A DNA stretch of 64,000 nucleotides from positions 169,274,516 to 169,338,515 of the forward strand of contig OX465281.1 in the NCBI GenBank assembly GCA_949987705.1. The letters run 5' to 3'. Made by a program: the position numbers and the translations under genes. The notes under the pieces were generated by a model that had not been told where the DNA came from, did not search any database, and saw only the letters and a list, made by a program, of their open reading frames with translations. This document shows, one piece after another, positions 23,501-34,543 of the stretch. The DNA comes from Thereva unica. Lineage: Eukaryota > Arthropoda > Insecta > Diptera > Therevidae. Each line of letters starts with the position of its first letter. Position 1 is the stretch's first letter.

Positions 23501-25810
23501 ACAAAACGCAGTATTTTATCCGAAACTTCCAAACTATTTGATCCTCTAGGTCTCCTCGCACCTATAATAATACAGGCCAAACTCATCATTCAAGCCCTGT
23601 GGCTAAAAGGTTTGGAATGGGATGAGGAGGTTTCACCGGATCTCAAATGTGAATGGCTAAAATATAAAGAAAACTTGTTAGAAATCGATAATATAAAAAT
23701 AAATAGATGGGCGCATTATACAAGCACGAACACAAAAACCGAGCTGCATGGATTTTCAGATGCCTCCATAAAAGCATATGCAGCCGCGATTTATTTGTGT
23801 AGTACCGACGAGCAGGGCAATCGACATTCCACCTTGATAGCTGCCAAATCAAAGGTGGCACCTGTAAAAACGGTGACACTACCTCGGCTAGAATTATGGG
23901 CGGCAGCTCTCCTCGCAAAATTAATGAGGTATGTCATAGACGCACTCAAATTGGAGATATCTTATTCAGCGTACGCATGGACTGATTCTGAAATAGTCAT
24001 CGCCTGGTTGCGCGGCCATCCTGCTAAATGGAAAACATTTATTGCAAACAGGGTTTCCTACATCCACGAGATTCTAGGACAAAACATTTGGAGGTATGTT
24101 CCAACTAAGCAGAATTCTGCAGATTGCGCATCCCGCGGAATGAAACCTGCCGAACTCCTCAAACATGACTTGTGGTGGAAAGGACCAACCTGGTTGTGTC
24201 AACCAGAACAGCAATGGCCGAAAGCAAAATGCACAGTCTCTACAGAGCTTGAACAGAGAAGAGTTACGACTTTGCATCTGCATGTGGATACTGACGATCT
24301 CGAGTCAAGATATTCTTCGTTGACTAAACTCATTCGTGTGACGGCGTATTGCAAACGATTTGTGTTCAATGCTCAAAGACCTACCGCTCAACGAAGGAAT
24401 ACATATTTAAAACATGATGAACTTAAAGAAGCGCTGCACTATTGGATCCAACAAATTCAAAGGAGACATTTCCATGATGACATAAATTCAATCCAACAAC
24501 AAAAGACAGTACTTCGACAAAGCCGATTAGCGAAACTGTCTCCATTTATTGATGAAGAGGGCATATTGCGAGTCGGAGGAAGATTACGATACTCCGACTT
24601 ACCATTTCAAGAAAAGTTTCCCATAATACTGCCCGATAAATGCCATTTGAGTACGTTAATCATTAATAAAGTACATCGAGAGACTATGCATGGGGGTCCA
24701 CAATTAATGTTGCAAGTTCTCTCCCACAAGTACTGGTTGTTAAATGCCAGAAACACAATTCGTTATCATATCCATAAATGTTTAGTCTGCTATCGACAAA
24801 GGGCCTCCACACAAACACAACTAATGGGCGATCTTCCTGCCCCAAGATTGCAAGTGTCTCGTCCGTTCTCCCACACTGGCGTGGATTACTGTGGGCCATT
24901 CGAATTAAAAACACACAAAGGTCGGAACCCTAAAAGGTACAAGGCATACGTTTCACTTTTTGTCTGCATGGTCACCAAAGCGTTACACCTCGAGCTAGTA
25001 ACCGATCTAAGCGTGGAAGGATTTATTGCTGCTTTTCGTAGGTTTACATCCAGAAGAGGAATGTGCACCAAGCTGTATTGTGATTGTGGGACAAACTTCG
25101 TGGGTGCAAATCGACTACTCAAAAAACAACAGCAACAGCAACAAAATCAGCTGAACAACGAAATCGGAGCCATTCTCGAAAATGAAGGGGTCAGTTTTAG
25201 TTTCATCCCACCTTCATCTCCTCATTTTGGTGGCCTGTGGGAAGCAGGTGTTAAGTCTACGAAATATCATCTGAAACGAGTCATTGGAAAAACCACATTA
25301 ACATACGAAGAATTCTCGACGATACTAACGCAAATTGAGGCGTGTCTCAATTCGCGGCCACTCTCCGAGATAAGCTCCGACAGTCGCGATCCTACTCCAT
25401 TGACACCGGCACATTTCTTGATTGGAGGATCCTTGAAAACGATTCCTGAAGCTTCACTACTGGATATCTCAATGAACCGTCTTGATAGATGGCAGCTACT
25501 ACAAAGACTTCTACAAAACTTCTGGAAGCGGTGGAAATCCGAATATTTGAACAGCCTGCAGCAACGACCGAAATGGTTAAAAATCCAAACAAATTTGAAA
25601 CCAGGAGAACTAATCCTTCTCAAAGAAGATAATCTACCGCCATGCCATTGGGCATTGGGCCGAATTACCGAGATCCATCCAGGCAAAGATGGACTAGTTC
25701 GCGTTGTGACAATAAGAATACGCGACAAGATTCTGAAACGACCAATTACAAAAATCTGTAGATTACCTATTCAAACAATAACTGATAAACCAGTTGACAA
25801 CGAAAACTAA
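20510..25810 (+). CDS. BEL-B gag-pol polyprotein, 1766 residues
   Basis: One open frame. Gag (about 1-420) has a charged, coiled N-terminus and cysteine knuckles from residue 337 (CPVCAQPHGIRQC; CINCLGFGHILANCP; CRQCQRRHHSLLH). An aspartic protease follows with ALIDQGSQTSFI, Asp near 485. The reverse transcriptase has TADVEKMYRQV and the YVDD active site near 905. RNase H has HGFSDAS near 1083. Integrase has the HHCC zinc region (HRETMHGG, KCLVCYRQ), a first Asp in GVDYCGPF near 1458, a second in YCDCGTNFVGA near 1525 and Glu in FGGLWEAG near 1577. The second-Asp motif reads DCGTNF, where DNGTNF is usual; this single change could matter for activity. The start is the first ATG after the leader and matches BEL-A. 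Confidence 0.96.
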   Translation: MESLIRKQLAQWELLQKCILNARKEPKDRRTLSYYEKRVSKFEDLFNEFQQNHKEILILQQSEEADKYSECPYFAEELYDDVEEFFFSNLAMLEDFRKKLSPSGSSEQLKLSTTMIASSPRETNTTAIKLPKLAIDKFTGNYTKWTTFHDLFNTMIHENRGYAPVQKLQYLKLLLEGEPENLIRHLQITDENYESAWALLKERYNNKRVLVNSQLEILVNQPILSTETAHNIRQILDTTTECLLALTNLKIDVSTWDPLIVHLIVKRLPSSTHQLWEQSSSDQSELPTWKGLQDFLKARFRTLEAIALNGGKANKPSKPDHRRPHARTFHTTTQFACPVCAQPHGIRQCPTFLSYSTQRKIEFVKAKGLCINCLGFGHILANCPSDGRCRQCQRRHHSLLHYNGQPEARKQFTMKGNKSSVTTSSPSSNFVTASAESSEVSDTISPTNLNSFMVNKLQTNQVLLATALIRIVSPSGREQIVRALIDQGSQTSFITEKIRQDLQLKRERINARIQVIGYEHLDSARWTTNFIIKPLKDNDFSVEVTGLVLPKLSDVMPTHTLSHQNWNHLHQIDLADPEYYRPGKIDVLLGADVHGKIIMDGLIKSVNGSPTAQKTTLGWILSGEFSDKAQPPIRLQSFHIGADLNNQLKRFWEIEEIPENPRLSEEEVKCETLFETTTKRLADGRYEVQLPIKTATASMHLGKSKNIAISRLLQMEKRFAKDKKLHEEYSKCINEYLDLGHMEKVNSAEDDNHRVIDGMDAYTCTYLPHHAVLKETSTTTKLRVVFDASRPTASRISLNDMMLKGPVVQDELTAILMRWRKHRIAFTADVEKMYRQVRVRNEDTEYQRIVWRSDSNQPIEEYKLLTVTFGTKSAPYLATRVVKQLALDEKEAYPKASNIALSDFYVDDLLSGTQSIEEAIQVQQQLLKLMNSGGFSLRKWASNCKKILVHLPKEYCETNQSCEISLDDDIRTLGTFWNPGTDMLSYTYTMSPEPAKWTKRSILSETSKLFDPLGLLAPIIIQAKLIIQALWLKGLEWDEEVSPDLKCEWLKYKENLLEIDNIKINRWAHYTSTNTKTELHGFSDASIKAYAAAIYLCSTDEQGNRHSTLIAAKSKVAPVKTVTLPRLELWAAALLAKLMRYVIDALKLEISYSAYAWTDSEIVIAWLRGHPAKWKTFIANRVSYIHEILGQNIWRYVPTKQNSADCASRGMKPAELLKHDLWWKGPTWLCQPEQQWPKAKCTVSTELEQRRVTTLHLHVDTDDLESRYSSLTKLIRVTAYCKRFVFNAQRPTAQRRNTYLKHDELKEALHYWIQQIQRRHFHDDINSIQQQKTVLRQSRLAKLSPFIDEEGILRVGGRLRYSDLPFQEKFPIILPDKCHLSTLIINKVHRETMHGGPQLMLQVLSHKYWLLNARNTIRYHIHKCLVCYRQRASTQTQLMGDLPAPRLQVSRPFSHTGVDYCGPFELKTHKGRNPKRYKAYVSLFVCMVTKALHLELVTDLSVEGFIAAFRRFTSRRGMCTKLYCDCGTNFVGANRLLKKQQQQQQNQLNNEIGAILENEGVSFSFIPPSSPHFGGLWEAGVKSTKYHLKRVIGKTTLTYEEFSTILTQIEACLNSRPLSEISSDSRDPTPLTPAHFLIGGSLKTIPEASLLDISMNRLDRWQLLQRLLQNFWKRWKSEYLNSLQQRPKWLKIQTNLKPGELILLKEDNLPPCHWALGRITEIHPGKDGLVRVVTIRIRDKILKRPITKICRLPIQTITDKPVDNEN

Positions 25811-26079
25811 AATCAATCAATTTTTAAATACCATTCAATATGAGTCACTAATGTAAACAAAATCTTCCCACTCACCTTGAGAATTATTTCTTCCCGGATA
25901 ATTCTGCCTATAATTTCATCCTCTCTCCGGAAAGCGAGACAGGGCGCTATAACCCTTTCCTTTCATATCCCTTGGCCTTTTTTGTTTATTTATTTCACAG
26001 ATGAGCCCTCCAAGGAATTCTTATGGCTTCATCTGATATACTGGACCAATTAAATGTTGACATCTACTTCCGCGATGCC

Positions 26080-26092
26080 AAGGGGGGGAGCA
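26080..26092 (+). promoter_or_regulatory. Polypurine tract of BEL-B
   Basis: AAGGGGGGGAGCA directly precedes the 3' LTR start. This is the expected plus-strand primer for reverse transcription. Confidence 0.8.
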
Positions 26093-27141
26093 TGTTCCGG
26101 AGAGCTACCTAAAAAAGTTAAAGGACCGGATTATAGCGAAATTCGACTAGAGGAAAAACAACATCTACATACCTTATTTACATAATGATCCTCGTACAGA
26201 TATACAAAAAAATGCCTCTTCAATACTAATTTGACCTAAAATTAAATTAATCAAATGTAGGGAACGTGATTTACTTACCTGATTTAAAGAAAATCCAAAA
26301 TAAATTTCACTGTTAAAAAATATAAACAAAAACACTCGACTACCAAAAAAAAACCCGGTGACAAATTGAATTGTCAAAAATCAGCTGTCTTGGACAACCA
26401 TATCACCAAGGGCTGCATTATCTACAACAATATCGTAATCTCGTAACACCCTGTGAAGAGAGCCTAACCGCTAGGCACAGGATACCGGAGAGGGTCTCCC
26501 GAAAAATGCAAGGGCAAAAAGGTCAACCCGATCTTCCCAGAAAAATTCTGATTGGGATGAGTTGGCCGTTTTCACCACTTTCCGTTGACCCACGAAGGAA
26601 GGAAGACGTCCACGAACTTTGCAGCCCTTGGTGAGTGATTATACAATACATATTTTCAATTATTGCAGACGATAAAAAAGGGGAAGAAAATCGCGTTCCC
26701 TGAATAATTAGTGACTTTTATGTAATTTTGAATTTCTTTCATGACTTTTATTTAATTTTGAACTTCTTTTTCCGAACTAGTGATTAAATGATTAATGTGT
26801 AAAATTTTTATATTTTAAAACTTGTGAGTTGAATGAAGAAAATGTTAACTTTGCATAAGTAGAGGCGTATTGTGAATAAAACATTTTTGATGAAAACAGA
26901 AGTGCAGGTGTTTAATTTATGAAGTTGAGACATTACATTCAAAGTGGAAATTAGCATATATAGGAAATCGTCATACCCGAGACGGTGGCAAAAATTAGGA
27001 CCCAGGATCGAAACCAGGGCATTTCATTCGTGGCAAATTTGTTTTTTTTTCTCTTTCTCATTTTTTTGATAAGATAATTTTATTTCTGTTAAAAGATAAT
27101 TTGCAGCAGAAGAAAAGCAGAGCAAACAGCTATCGGAAACA
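26093..27141 (+). repeat. 3' LTR of BEL-B
   Basis: 1049 bp, same boundaries and length as the 5' LTR, followed by GAGGG. No difference from the 5' copy was noticed in the parts compared. Confidence 0.96.
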
Positions 27142-27176
27142 GAGGGATTTTTTCTAATCTTACATTAACACTGAAC

Positions 27177-28301
27177 CAGGGACGGCGCTTAGGTTTTTTG
27201 CGCCCGGTGCACTATATCATATTGCGCCCCATAAGCTGTTCATTTTTGAACGCAGTGAAGGAAAATGGAAAACGACACAAACACTCACTGAAGGGGCGAA
27301 ATAATTTTCATAGTTACACCATAATAATGCGTATAACATAAAAAAAGAAACGTCGTCAGAACGTCGTTTGCGGAGAAGAGAGTAGACACGCACAATGGGG
27401 CGGATACATTTTCTAAACATCTCCCTTTTGCTAGGAAAATAAAAGAAATGGCAGAAGGAAAATTGGCGATTATAGCCAATTTTTGTTGGTTGGTCCGTGT
27501 GAAACTGGCCATATTAATTTGTTAGATAGTAATACTCTGGGTTTAGCGGCCGAAACTGCGCAATTCGAGCAAATTAGTGTACTGAATTTCAATTTTTGCC
27601 GATTTTTTCATACATTTTCACATATTGAACTCAGAAAAAATAAAGCCAGAGTTCGCCCAACGGAACATGAAATTGAGATTGAACGTAAAAGCTCGCCCAA
27701 AAGAGAGTAATCAACTGAAACAATGGAATATCTGGAAGTGAGCTTTTGCATATTTAACTTCTGGATGAACTGAACATGCCTGCCGGTGAAGCCACCTATG
27801 CAGATTGAATTGCAACAAACAAAAAGAGCGAGAAGGAAATAGGAGTTCTCGAGTTTTGTTCTTCTCTTTTAACAATTCCTGAAACAAAATTTAAAAGTGC
27901 AGCAACAGCGCCCTCAAGTTTATATCAATCACGTTAAACAGCAATACACAATACAGAGTCATCGCAACAATTTCTCCTTTGTGTGAGTGGATATGGTCCT
28001 TTTTTGCTCAATAAGTGCTCCAAGTAAATGAGACATTTTTCTTTCCTTTGGGATATTTTGTCCCGAATCCCGAAACTAAAATCTCTGGAAACTTCCTGCA
28101 CGAGAAGTGAAATTTCCCCGTTTTTTCTTGCATGAGAAAGTACAGGGTCAAAAATTGGCTAAATATGTGTAATTGCTTGCACCCGTGAGAATTATTTTTA
28201 TATATGTATGTTTTTTTAAATCTTAATTTCTGAAATTGCGCCCCCGATAAATTGCACCCGGTGCCAGTGCACCATACGCACCTATGAAAGCGCCGCCCCT
28301 G
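27177..28301. mobile_element. Non-autonomous hAT element
   Basis: The 1125 bp element has ends CAGGGACGGCGCTT and (reverse complement) CAGGGGCGGCGCTT, flanked by a perfect 8 bp duplication CACTGAAC (27169-27176 and 28302-28309). An 8 bp duplication with CAGGG ends identifies hAT. Subterminal GCGCCC/GGTGCAC words recur at both ends. No transposase frame is present. Confidence 0.88.
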
Positions 28302-28395
28302 CACTGAACAACTCATAACTTGCCGTATTTAACTGAAATCTCAGTTAAAAACTAAGTCATTTAAAACAATGATTTGGTAGCCTTTGAATTCAAAA

Positions 28396-31300
28396 CTAAA
28401 ATAACTTCCTTCGTGATTTTTTGTTTGAAAATGAATCGACGATATCATCAAAGTCCAAATTCTTTGTAATGTCATGTTCGATCGTTAAAACTGCAACATT
28501 CTTCAGGCGGGTCTCAGTCATTGTTGATCTAGAGTAGTTTTCGATTCTTTTAAGCACAGAGAATGACCTTTCTGCCGAACAGTTCGTTGCGGGGATGACC
28601 AAAAATAGTTTTAATGCAATGTTTATGTACGGGTAAACGTGTTGTAGATCGTTATCAATTAAAACTTCAAATAAATTCAAGATTGGTTTTGGCCGTTCTA
28701 TTTCTCCAAGTTCTTTCAATAATCCCAAAAAGTATACATACTCACTCACAAACTCTTCCGGTGTTGGCAAATCTTTGTTGTAGAAAGTGCACAATTTTTC
28801 GCTGTGTACAGCAAGTGCCTTCATGTCAAGATCTTTTTTTCCACTATTGATCAAAAATCCAAACAGCGAGCTTAGCTTATCATACGCAGCTTTTTTCCAT
28901 TTCATTGATCAGTGTGTCCAGTATTACATTGTAAGTATTTATCCTAAAATTTTGTCTGCCGGTAATAGCCTTATGACACTGGCTTTATCGTAGGCTGAAA
29001 ATGCTGCCTTGGCTAGGCTGAAAATGACGAAATCTGTTATACTGTGGGACAGAGGTAGCATGTGAGAATAAGAACGATTATCTGATTATTATAACAGATA
29101 GTTGTAAGGGGAGAAGAAATCCGTTGGAAATATTTGAAATATTAAAATTTATAATGATTAAAATTACATTAATTTAAATTTATTGTATTTAATATCAAAC
29201 ATGGTCAACATCAGGTAAATTAAAATTCTTTGTTCTCTTCCTTTCAATTTGCTACTTCTTCATTAAAAAATCTTGTTTGGCCTGTGTCCTTGTTTCACAC
29301 CGTTGGTTTTCCCGACTATTAAAACCTTACTATTAGTACCTTATTCCGGCTATTGATACCTTACTCTTGTAAAAATATTTATTGTCACGTCAATTATATT
29401 TATGATAGAATTGGGACCCCAGGATGTATCAATATCTTCAAATATTTTCAAAAATACTTCAACAACTCCAAATTCCAAAAGTGAAAAACTATAAAAAAAA
29501 TATTTTTCTTTTAGACTACCCCCAATTCGCAACGCGCACCCGCCCGTTCTAATAACAAAAATTTGTCTCCCACGCTTTGAAATTACTTTGGAGCAATCAA
29601 AAATCACACTAAACACATCAAAAATTGTTTGCAGCGATTTTACTCCGGAGCCCCAATTCTAAAAATTTACCCTTCATATATTATAATAATAATAATTATT
29701 TCAATTTATTACTTGAATTTATTTTGATTCTCACTCACTGTTATAAAAAGTCTAGAGATGTAGCAAACTGTTATAAAAAGCATAGAAAAAGAACATGAAT
29801 TTCATTCTTTTCTTATGCTTTTTATAACAGTTTTCTAGACTTTTTATAACACTTTAAATTTAGCCAAGACAAATTTGAGTATATTCATCTCACTCTTACA
29901 TATGGGAAAATCTCCTTTGAATTTTTTCTTTCAGTTTTCAGCCTAGCCAAGGCAGTATTTTCAGCCTACGATGAAGCCAGTGTCATAAGGCTATGATAGC
30001 TTATAAGGCTATAAACTGTAGCTCGCCTTCTCGAGTTTCGTCTGGTTGGAGTTTGCGTATTTTCTTCCTCTTTGTCTCGTCTTCATAGACAGACACTTCA
30101 GACTTTGTCAGGGCTCCATTTTCATAAACATCAAAGTCTAACTCCACTTTTATGCTTTTGATATACTCCGTTAGATATCCATACAGTAGCACTACAGTTG
30201 ACAAGTCTGTCTCAGATGATTGTAGTTAATTACTGGTGACATTAAATCTGCGGAGCAAATCTCCCCACAGAATTGACATAAACGCAGTTTCTAACCTTTG
30301 AAGCTTTAGGAGGTAACCAGATGCCGCACTTCTCGTGGTAGCTTTCTCTGTCTCATCGTTGTATATTAATGAAAGGGCTTCCATCACTTCATTCCAATCT
30401 TCGTTTAAGGCGTTACCACGGTATTCAGAAACAAGGTAATGTAAAAGACTGTATACCGTATACGGTATTTTAGTGCGGATGTCACGTGGGGGACACTTCC
30501 CATATAAAATCGAAGCTGTCGTTGTTGTTTCAGCATTACGGCTGACGTCACCAGGCGCCCATTTCTTACGATATTCGAAGCTGCTATCGCTTTAACATTA
30601 CCTTCGTTTTTTGTATACCGTGGGCGTTACAAGCGTCTGCCCTTGCCGACCTACGCGTTTTCGACAGTGATTTCAAATTTAAGTTGCTCTTTTTGCTAAG
30701 GCAGGTTGTGAGGACGTTCCATCTTTTTGTTGAGGCCGAGAAAAAGTTATAAAGATTGTTTAAAAGTAGGAAGAAATCACGGCTTTCGTTGCAACTACTG
30801 GTTGAGTGCTCGCCAACTAAATTAAGGGAATGAGCACTGCAAGGGACATACACTGCTGTCGGTATCCTCTCCTTTATTCTCGCTTGCAGACCAGTGTATA
30901 TGCGACATATTTGAGGCATTGTCATATGCCTGGCCTCTGCAGTTGTCTATTTCTATACCATATTTTTCGAGGACATCCAGTACAGCACGGAAAAGTTCTT
31001 CTAATTTATGACCAAAATTGGATAGGAAGCACAAAAATCTGCCGACTGGGAAATGTCCTCCTTCTGGGAAATGTCTAATAATAATGGCCAATTGGTCAAC
31101 ATGAGAAATATCTGGTATTGAGTCGACTACTATAGAAAAATATTTAGCAGCTTTGATTTCCTCTACTACTTTTTCCGTTGCTTTTTGGCCCATTAGTTCG
31201 AGAAATTCTTCATACGTAGAGGAAGACAGGTATGAAGTACTCCCTTGGCCTGGATTTCCGTATTTGGAAATATGAGCTGCCAAAAAAGGGTCAAATTCTG

Positions 31301-32243
31301 AAATCAATTCAATGCACATAATAAAGTTACCTTAATTATCTGTTGTTCCAAATCTCTCATGATGTCCTCTCAAAGGTAAACCAGCACCAGCTAGTGAACG
31401 GACAACTGAAACAACACGCTTTAAAACGTTTCTCCAATAACACTTTTCATCATCAACTTGAGACGTCAGTTGTGAATCAATTCTCCCTGCTCTGTGCATT
31501 CTCCTCTTCATTACTAAGACACATGATTTATGGTCTGATGAATTCTCGTGGTTCTTTAAATACTCGTTCCCATGCTTCCAGTCATCAAAGCCTTATGTTG
31601 CTAATTTAGATATCCCTCCAAAGAGTTGACATGGTACACAAAAAAGTTTTACAGAACTTTCAGAGTACATTAAGTACGTTCTTTTGACTTCTTGCCCATT
31701 GATTAAGTTCGTTTAAAACAAACTTTTAGTTAGGAAGCGATGTTGTCCCCCAAAAAATCTTTTAGAACGACTGAAATCCAATTTTGATTCATCTTGATTT
31801 ATTCCACGTTTTACAATATTATCTCTAGTATTTTCATTGATAGGCCACACAGCGGGGTCAAGTACAAAATTGCTGTCTTCCACCTCGATATTTTTAGGAT
31901 GTATGTCTGAACATTTATGTGGAATAATATCACACAAATCGTTGTGTTTGTCTTGGGTGTCACGACTACAACCCATTTGACAATCATCAGCATCACCTCC
32001 CTGATCTTCGGTTGTTGGCGACGTGACTTCAGTTGCATTACACACACCAGACACTTGTATTATTTGTTGAGAGTGTTCAGTCACTTCACTACTGTTACTT
32101 GTACTAGCTATGGATTCGCGGGTTAAAAAGAAACTAGATATATTTGGAGTTTTTTTTTTAACAACTTCCTGTACTTTTTCTACTTTTTCGAGCCCGAACT
32201 TTCTATATGCAGCACCACTTAAGCGCTTTCTACCATCACTCAT
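28396..32243 (-). pseudogene. hAT transposase, zf-MYM1-like, broken and interrupted
   Basis: The reading order on the minus strand is: N-terminus 32243-31713 (MSDGRKRLSGAAYRKFG ... VLDPAVWPINENTRDNIVKRG); the DUF4371-like catalytic region, best read at 31319-30822 (FSIVVDSIPDISHVDQLAIIIR, GQAYDNASNMS) with frameshifts around 31320-31700 and at about 30900; HSLNLVGEHS and FFSASTKRWNVL near 30700; a weakly readable part to 29994; then, beyond a MITE insertion, RQNFRINTYNVILDTLINEMEK near 28910 and the C-terminal dimerisation domain (PATNCSAERSFSVLKRI, 28905-28396). Several frameshifts make it a pseudogene. Its terminal repeats were not found. Confidence 0.85.
28968..29991. mobile_element. MITE with TA target duplication, inserted in the hAT gene
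   Basis: About 57 bp inverted ends start GCCTTATGACACTGG and include TCGTAGGCTGAAAAT and GCCTTGGCTAGGCTGAAAA. They are flanked by TA on both sides (28966-28967, 29992-29993), as for Tc1/mariner-type MITEs. The hAT reading frame resumes on either side. Inside, 29742-29850 forms a second long hairpin built of TGTTATAAAAAG and CTTTTTATAACA. No gene. Confidence 0.8.
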
Positions 32244-32389
32244 GTTGTATTTTAAAACGTTTTTATTAGCTCGCTTTCTTGTCTGTCTGTTTGTCCGGTA
32301 CAAATCTTGCAATCGATTTTTTGACTACTTCCGGTTACCCGTTCACCCTGAAATTTTGCACACAGCTTCAACTCCGATGACAATGCAAT

Positions 32390-33745
32390 ATGGTATACTC
32401 ATTATACCGTTAGATCCATGGCGGAGGACTCTAGAGGACGGATTACTGTTTTCTTCACGGAACAAAGTTTGCATTCGATTTTTCAAATACTTCCGGATAT
32501 TCTATCATGGTGAAATTTTTCACACAGCTTTAGCTGTGATGACAATGCAATATGGTACATACCTTTAGTCCATGGAGGCCGTCTCAGGAGGGCGGATTGA
32601 AATATTCTTCACAAACCCTTCAACATGGAGATCAAATGAAATGGTATGTTAAGTAGAACACCATAAGCAATATAGTATACTCAATTTATCGTTTGGTCCA
32701 TGGCGGTCATCTCCAGAGGGCGGATTACCATTTTCTTCACAACCCCCTCTATATGGGTATCAAATGAAAGGGCATCATAAGACGAATGCAATAAGCCATG
32801 CCCTTAAATCCATGGCAGACTCCTCAGGAGGGTGGGTTACCATTCTCTTCAGAACCCTTTCGACATGGGTATCAAATGAAAGGGTCTCGACATGGGTATC
32901 AAATGAAAGGGAATCATGTGTCGAATGCAATAAGCTATGTCTTTAGATCCATGGCGACCTCCTCAGGAGGGTGGGTTACCATTCTCTTCAGAGCCTTTTC
33001 GACATGGGTATCAAATGAAAGGGTATGGTAATTAGAAAACAATAAGCAATATATGTAGTATACTCAATATTTCGTTTGGTCCATGGCGGCCATCTCAAGA
33101 GGACGGATTAACATTTTCTTCACAACCCCCTCGACATGGGTATCAAACGAAAGGGCATCATAAGTAATGCAATAAGCTATGTCTTTAGATTCATGGCTAC
33201 CTCCTCGGTAGGCCGGTTACCAATCTCTTCAGAACCCTTTCGACATGGGTATCAAATGAAAGGGTATGATAAGTAAAACACCATAAGCAATACAATATAC
33301 TCAGAACATCATTAGGTCCGTGGCGGCCTCCTCAGGAGGGTGGGTTACCATTCTCTTCAGAACCCTTTCGACATGGGTATCAAATGAAAAGGTATGATAA
33401 GTAGAATACCATAAGCGATATAGTTTACTCAATATTTCGTTTGGTCCATGGCGGCCATCTCAAGAGGACGGATTAACATTTCCTTCACAACCCCCTCGAC
33501 ATGGGTATCAATCGAAAAGGCGTGAAAAGAAATGCAATAAGCTATGTCTTTAGATCCATGGCGATTTCCTCAGGAGGGCCGGTTACCATTCTCTTCAGAA
33601 CCCTTTCGACATGGGTATCAAATGAAAGGGTATGATAAGTAAAACACCATAAGCAATACAATATACTCAGAACATCATTAGGTCCGTGGCGGCCTCCTCA
33701 GGAGGGTGGGTTACCATTCTCTTCAGAACCCTTTCGACATGGGTG
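32390..33745. repeat. Satellite / higher-order tandem repeat, left block
   Basis: Tandem copies of a monomer of about 121 bp carrying CGACATGGGTATCAAATGAA and CTCCTCAGGAGGGTGGGTTA. Three monomer types alternate (CCATCTCAAGAGGACGG; GGGCCGGTTACC; GGGTGGGTTACC), giving a higher-order unit of about 364 bp: type A recurs at 33078 and 33442. Copies left of about 32560 are diverged, as expected at an array edge. Readings such as STWVSNERES are repeat artefacts, not genes. The array is cut at TGGGTG (33740-33745) by the Polinton and resumes at 49657. Confidence 0.88.
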
Positions 33746-34543
33746 AGTAGTAGATTTTGGATGCTTCTGGCTCACCTCCTCCTCCCGAAATTGAGAGCGC
33801 CAAAAAGTATGCAATAAATTTTCATTGTTTTTTGCATACCTTTAGGCGTATGTTTTGAGAGCACCAAAAAATATGCAATAAATTTGCATTGTTTTTTGCA
33901 TAATTTTCGGCTTATGTAAGAATTTGAGTATGTTTTTTAGAGCATTATTCTTTCACATACTCTTCGGCTTGTGAGAATTTGGATATGTTTTGAGACATTG
34001 TTTTTTTTTTGCACACTTTTCGGCTAGTTCAGCGACGATGGTGGTGGTGATGGTGGTTGTGTTCGATGGTGATAGCAGTGGCGGCTGTTTCTTTTCACAT
34101 ACTTTTCAGGTTAGGGCTTGTTAATGTTGTCTAGATGGGTAGAACAATGCAACATGCTAAGTGGTTTAGAATTTTCAAATTTTTGTTCAAAGATATCGTT
34201 AGGTAATTGCATGAATTCAGAATTAATAAGAAATTGAAAGTGAATATATTGTTTCATCTGTTTTAAGTTTGTGGTTAGATAATTTTATTTTTTCCATGAT
34301 AATTTCTGAAAGTTCGTTTGTTTTAAGTTTGTGGTTAGATGATTTCATTTTTCCATGAGAATTTCTGTTCTAGATATAAGTTCAGAAAAGTTCGTTTTGT
34401 TTTAAGTTTGCGGTTAGATAATTTCATTTTCACATGAGAATTTCTGTTCTGTTCAGAAAGTTAACAAATTATTTCTATTTGAGATATTTTTTTATTTTTT
34501 AGGTGTTTATTCTAGAGTTTTGTGATATCGAATTTGTAGGGAT
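33746..34543. repeat. Polinton left terminal inverted repeat, 798 bp
   Basis: Reverse complement of 48923-49656. It contains three copies of a repeat of about 65 bp (GTTTTAAGTTTGTGGTTAGA ... CATGAGAATTTCTG) at 34260-34455, where the right repeat has two, accounting for the 64 bp length difference. Also a GATGGTGGTGGTG microsatellite at 34036-34075. Matching ends at GTAGGGAT. Confidence 0.92.

Larger units (their letters stand above)
18101..27141 (+). mobile_element. Complete BEL/Pao LTR retrotransposon (BEL-B)
   Basis: The 9041 bp element has two 1049 bp LTRs in the same orientation, a tRNA-Tyr primer site, a 1.34 kb leader, one uninterrupted gag-pol frame, a polypurine tract and perfect GAGGG duplications (18096-18100 and 27142-27146). 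In every stretch I compared the two LTRs are the same, including their internal ORFs, so insertion was recent. BEL/Pao elements move by reverse transcription inside gag particles followed by integration. No envelope gene is present between the pol stop and the 3' LTR. It looks autonomous and possibly active. Confidence 0.96.

Noticed and set aside
26950..27050. GGATCGAAACCAGGGC in the BEL LTR, resembling a tRNA B box
   Set aside because: No A box, acceptor stem or anticodon arm around it; no tRNA or tRNA-derived SINE could be supported.
32764..33031. ORFs of 60-77 aa reading through the satellite
   Set aside because: They repeat the same peptide with the repeat period and have no family motif; they are artefacts of open repeat units.
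32390..33745. CRISPR-like array of short repeats
   Set aside because: Repeats and intervening parts are all related monomers of a eukaryotic satellite; there are no unique spacers and no cas genes.
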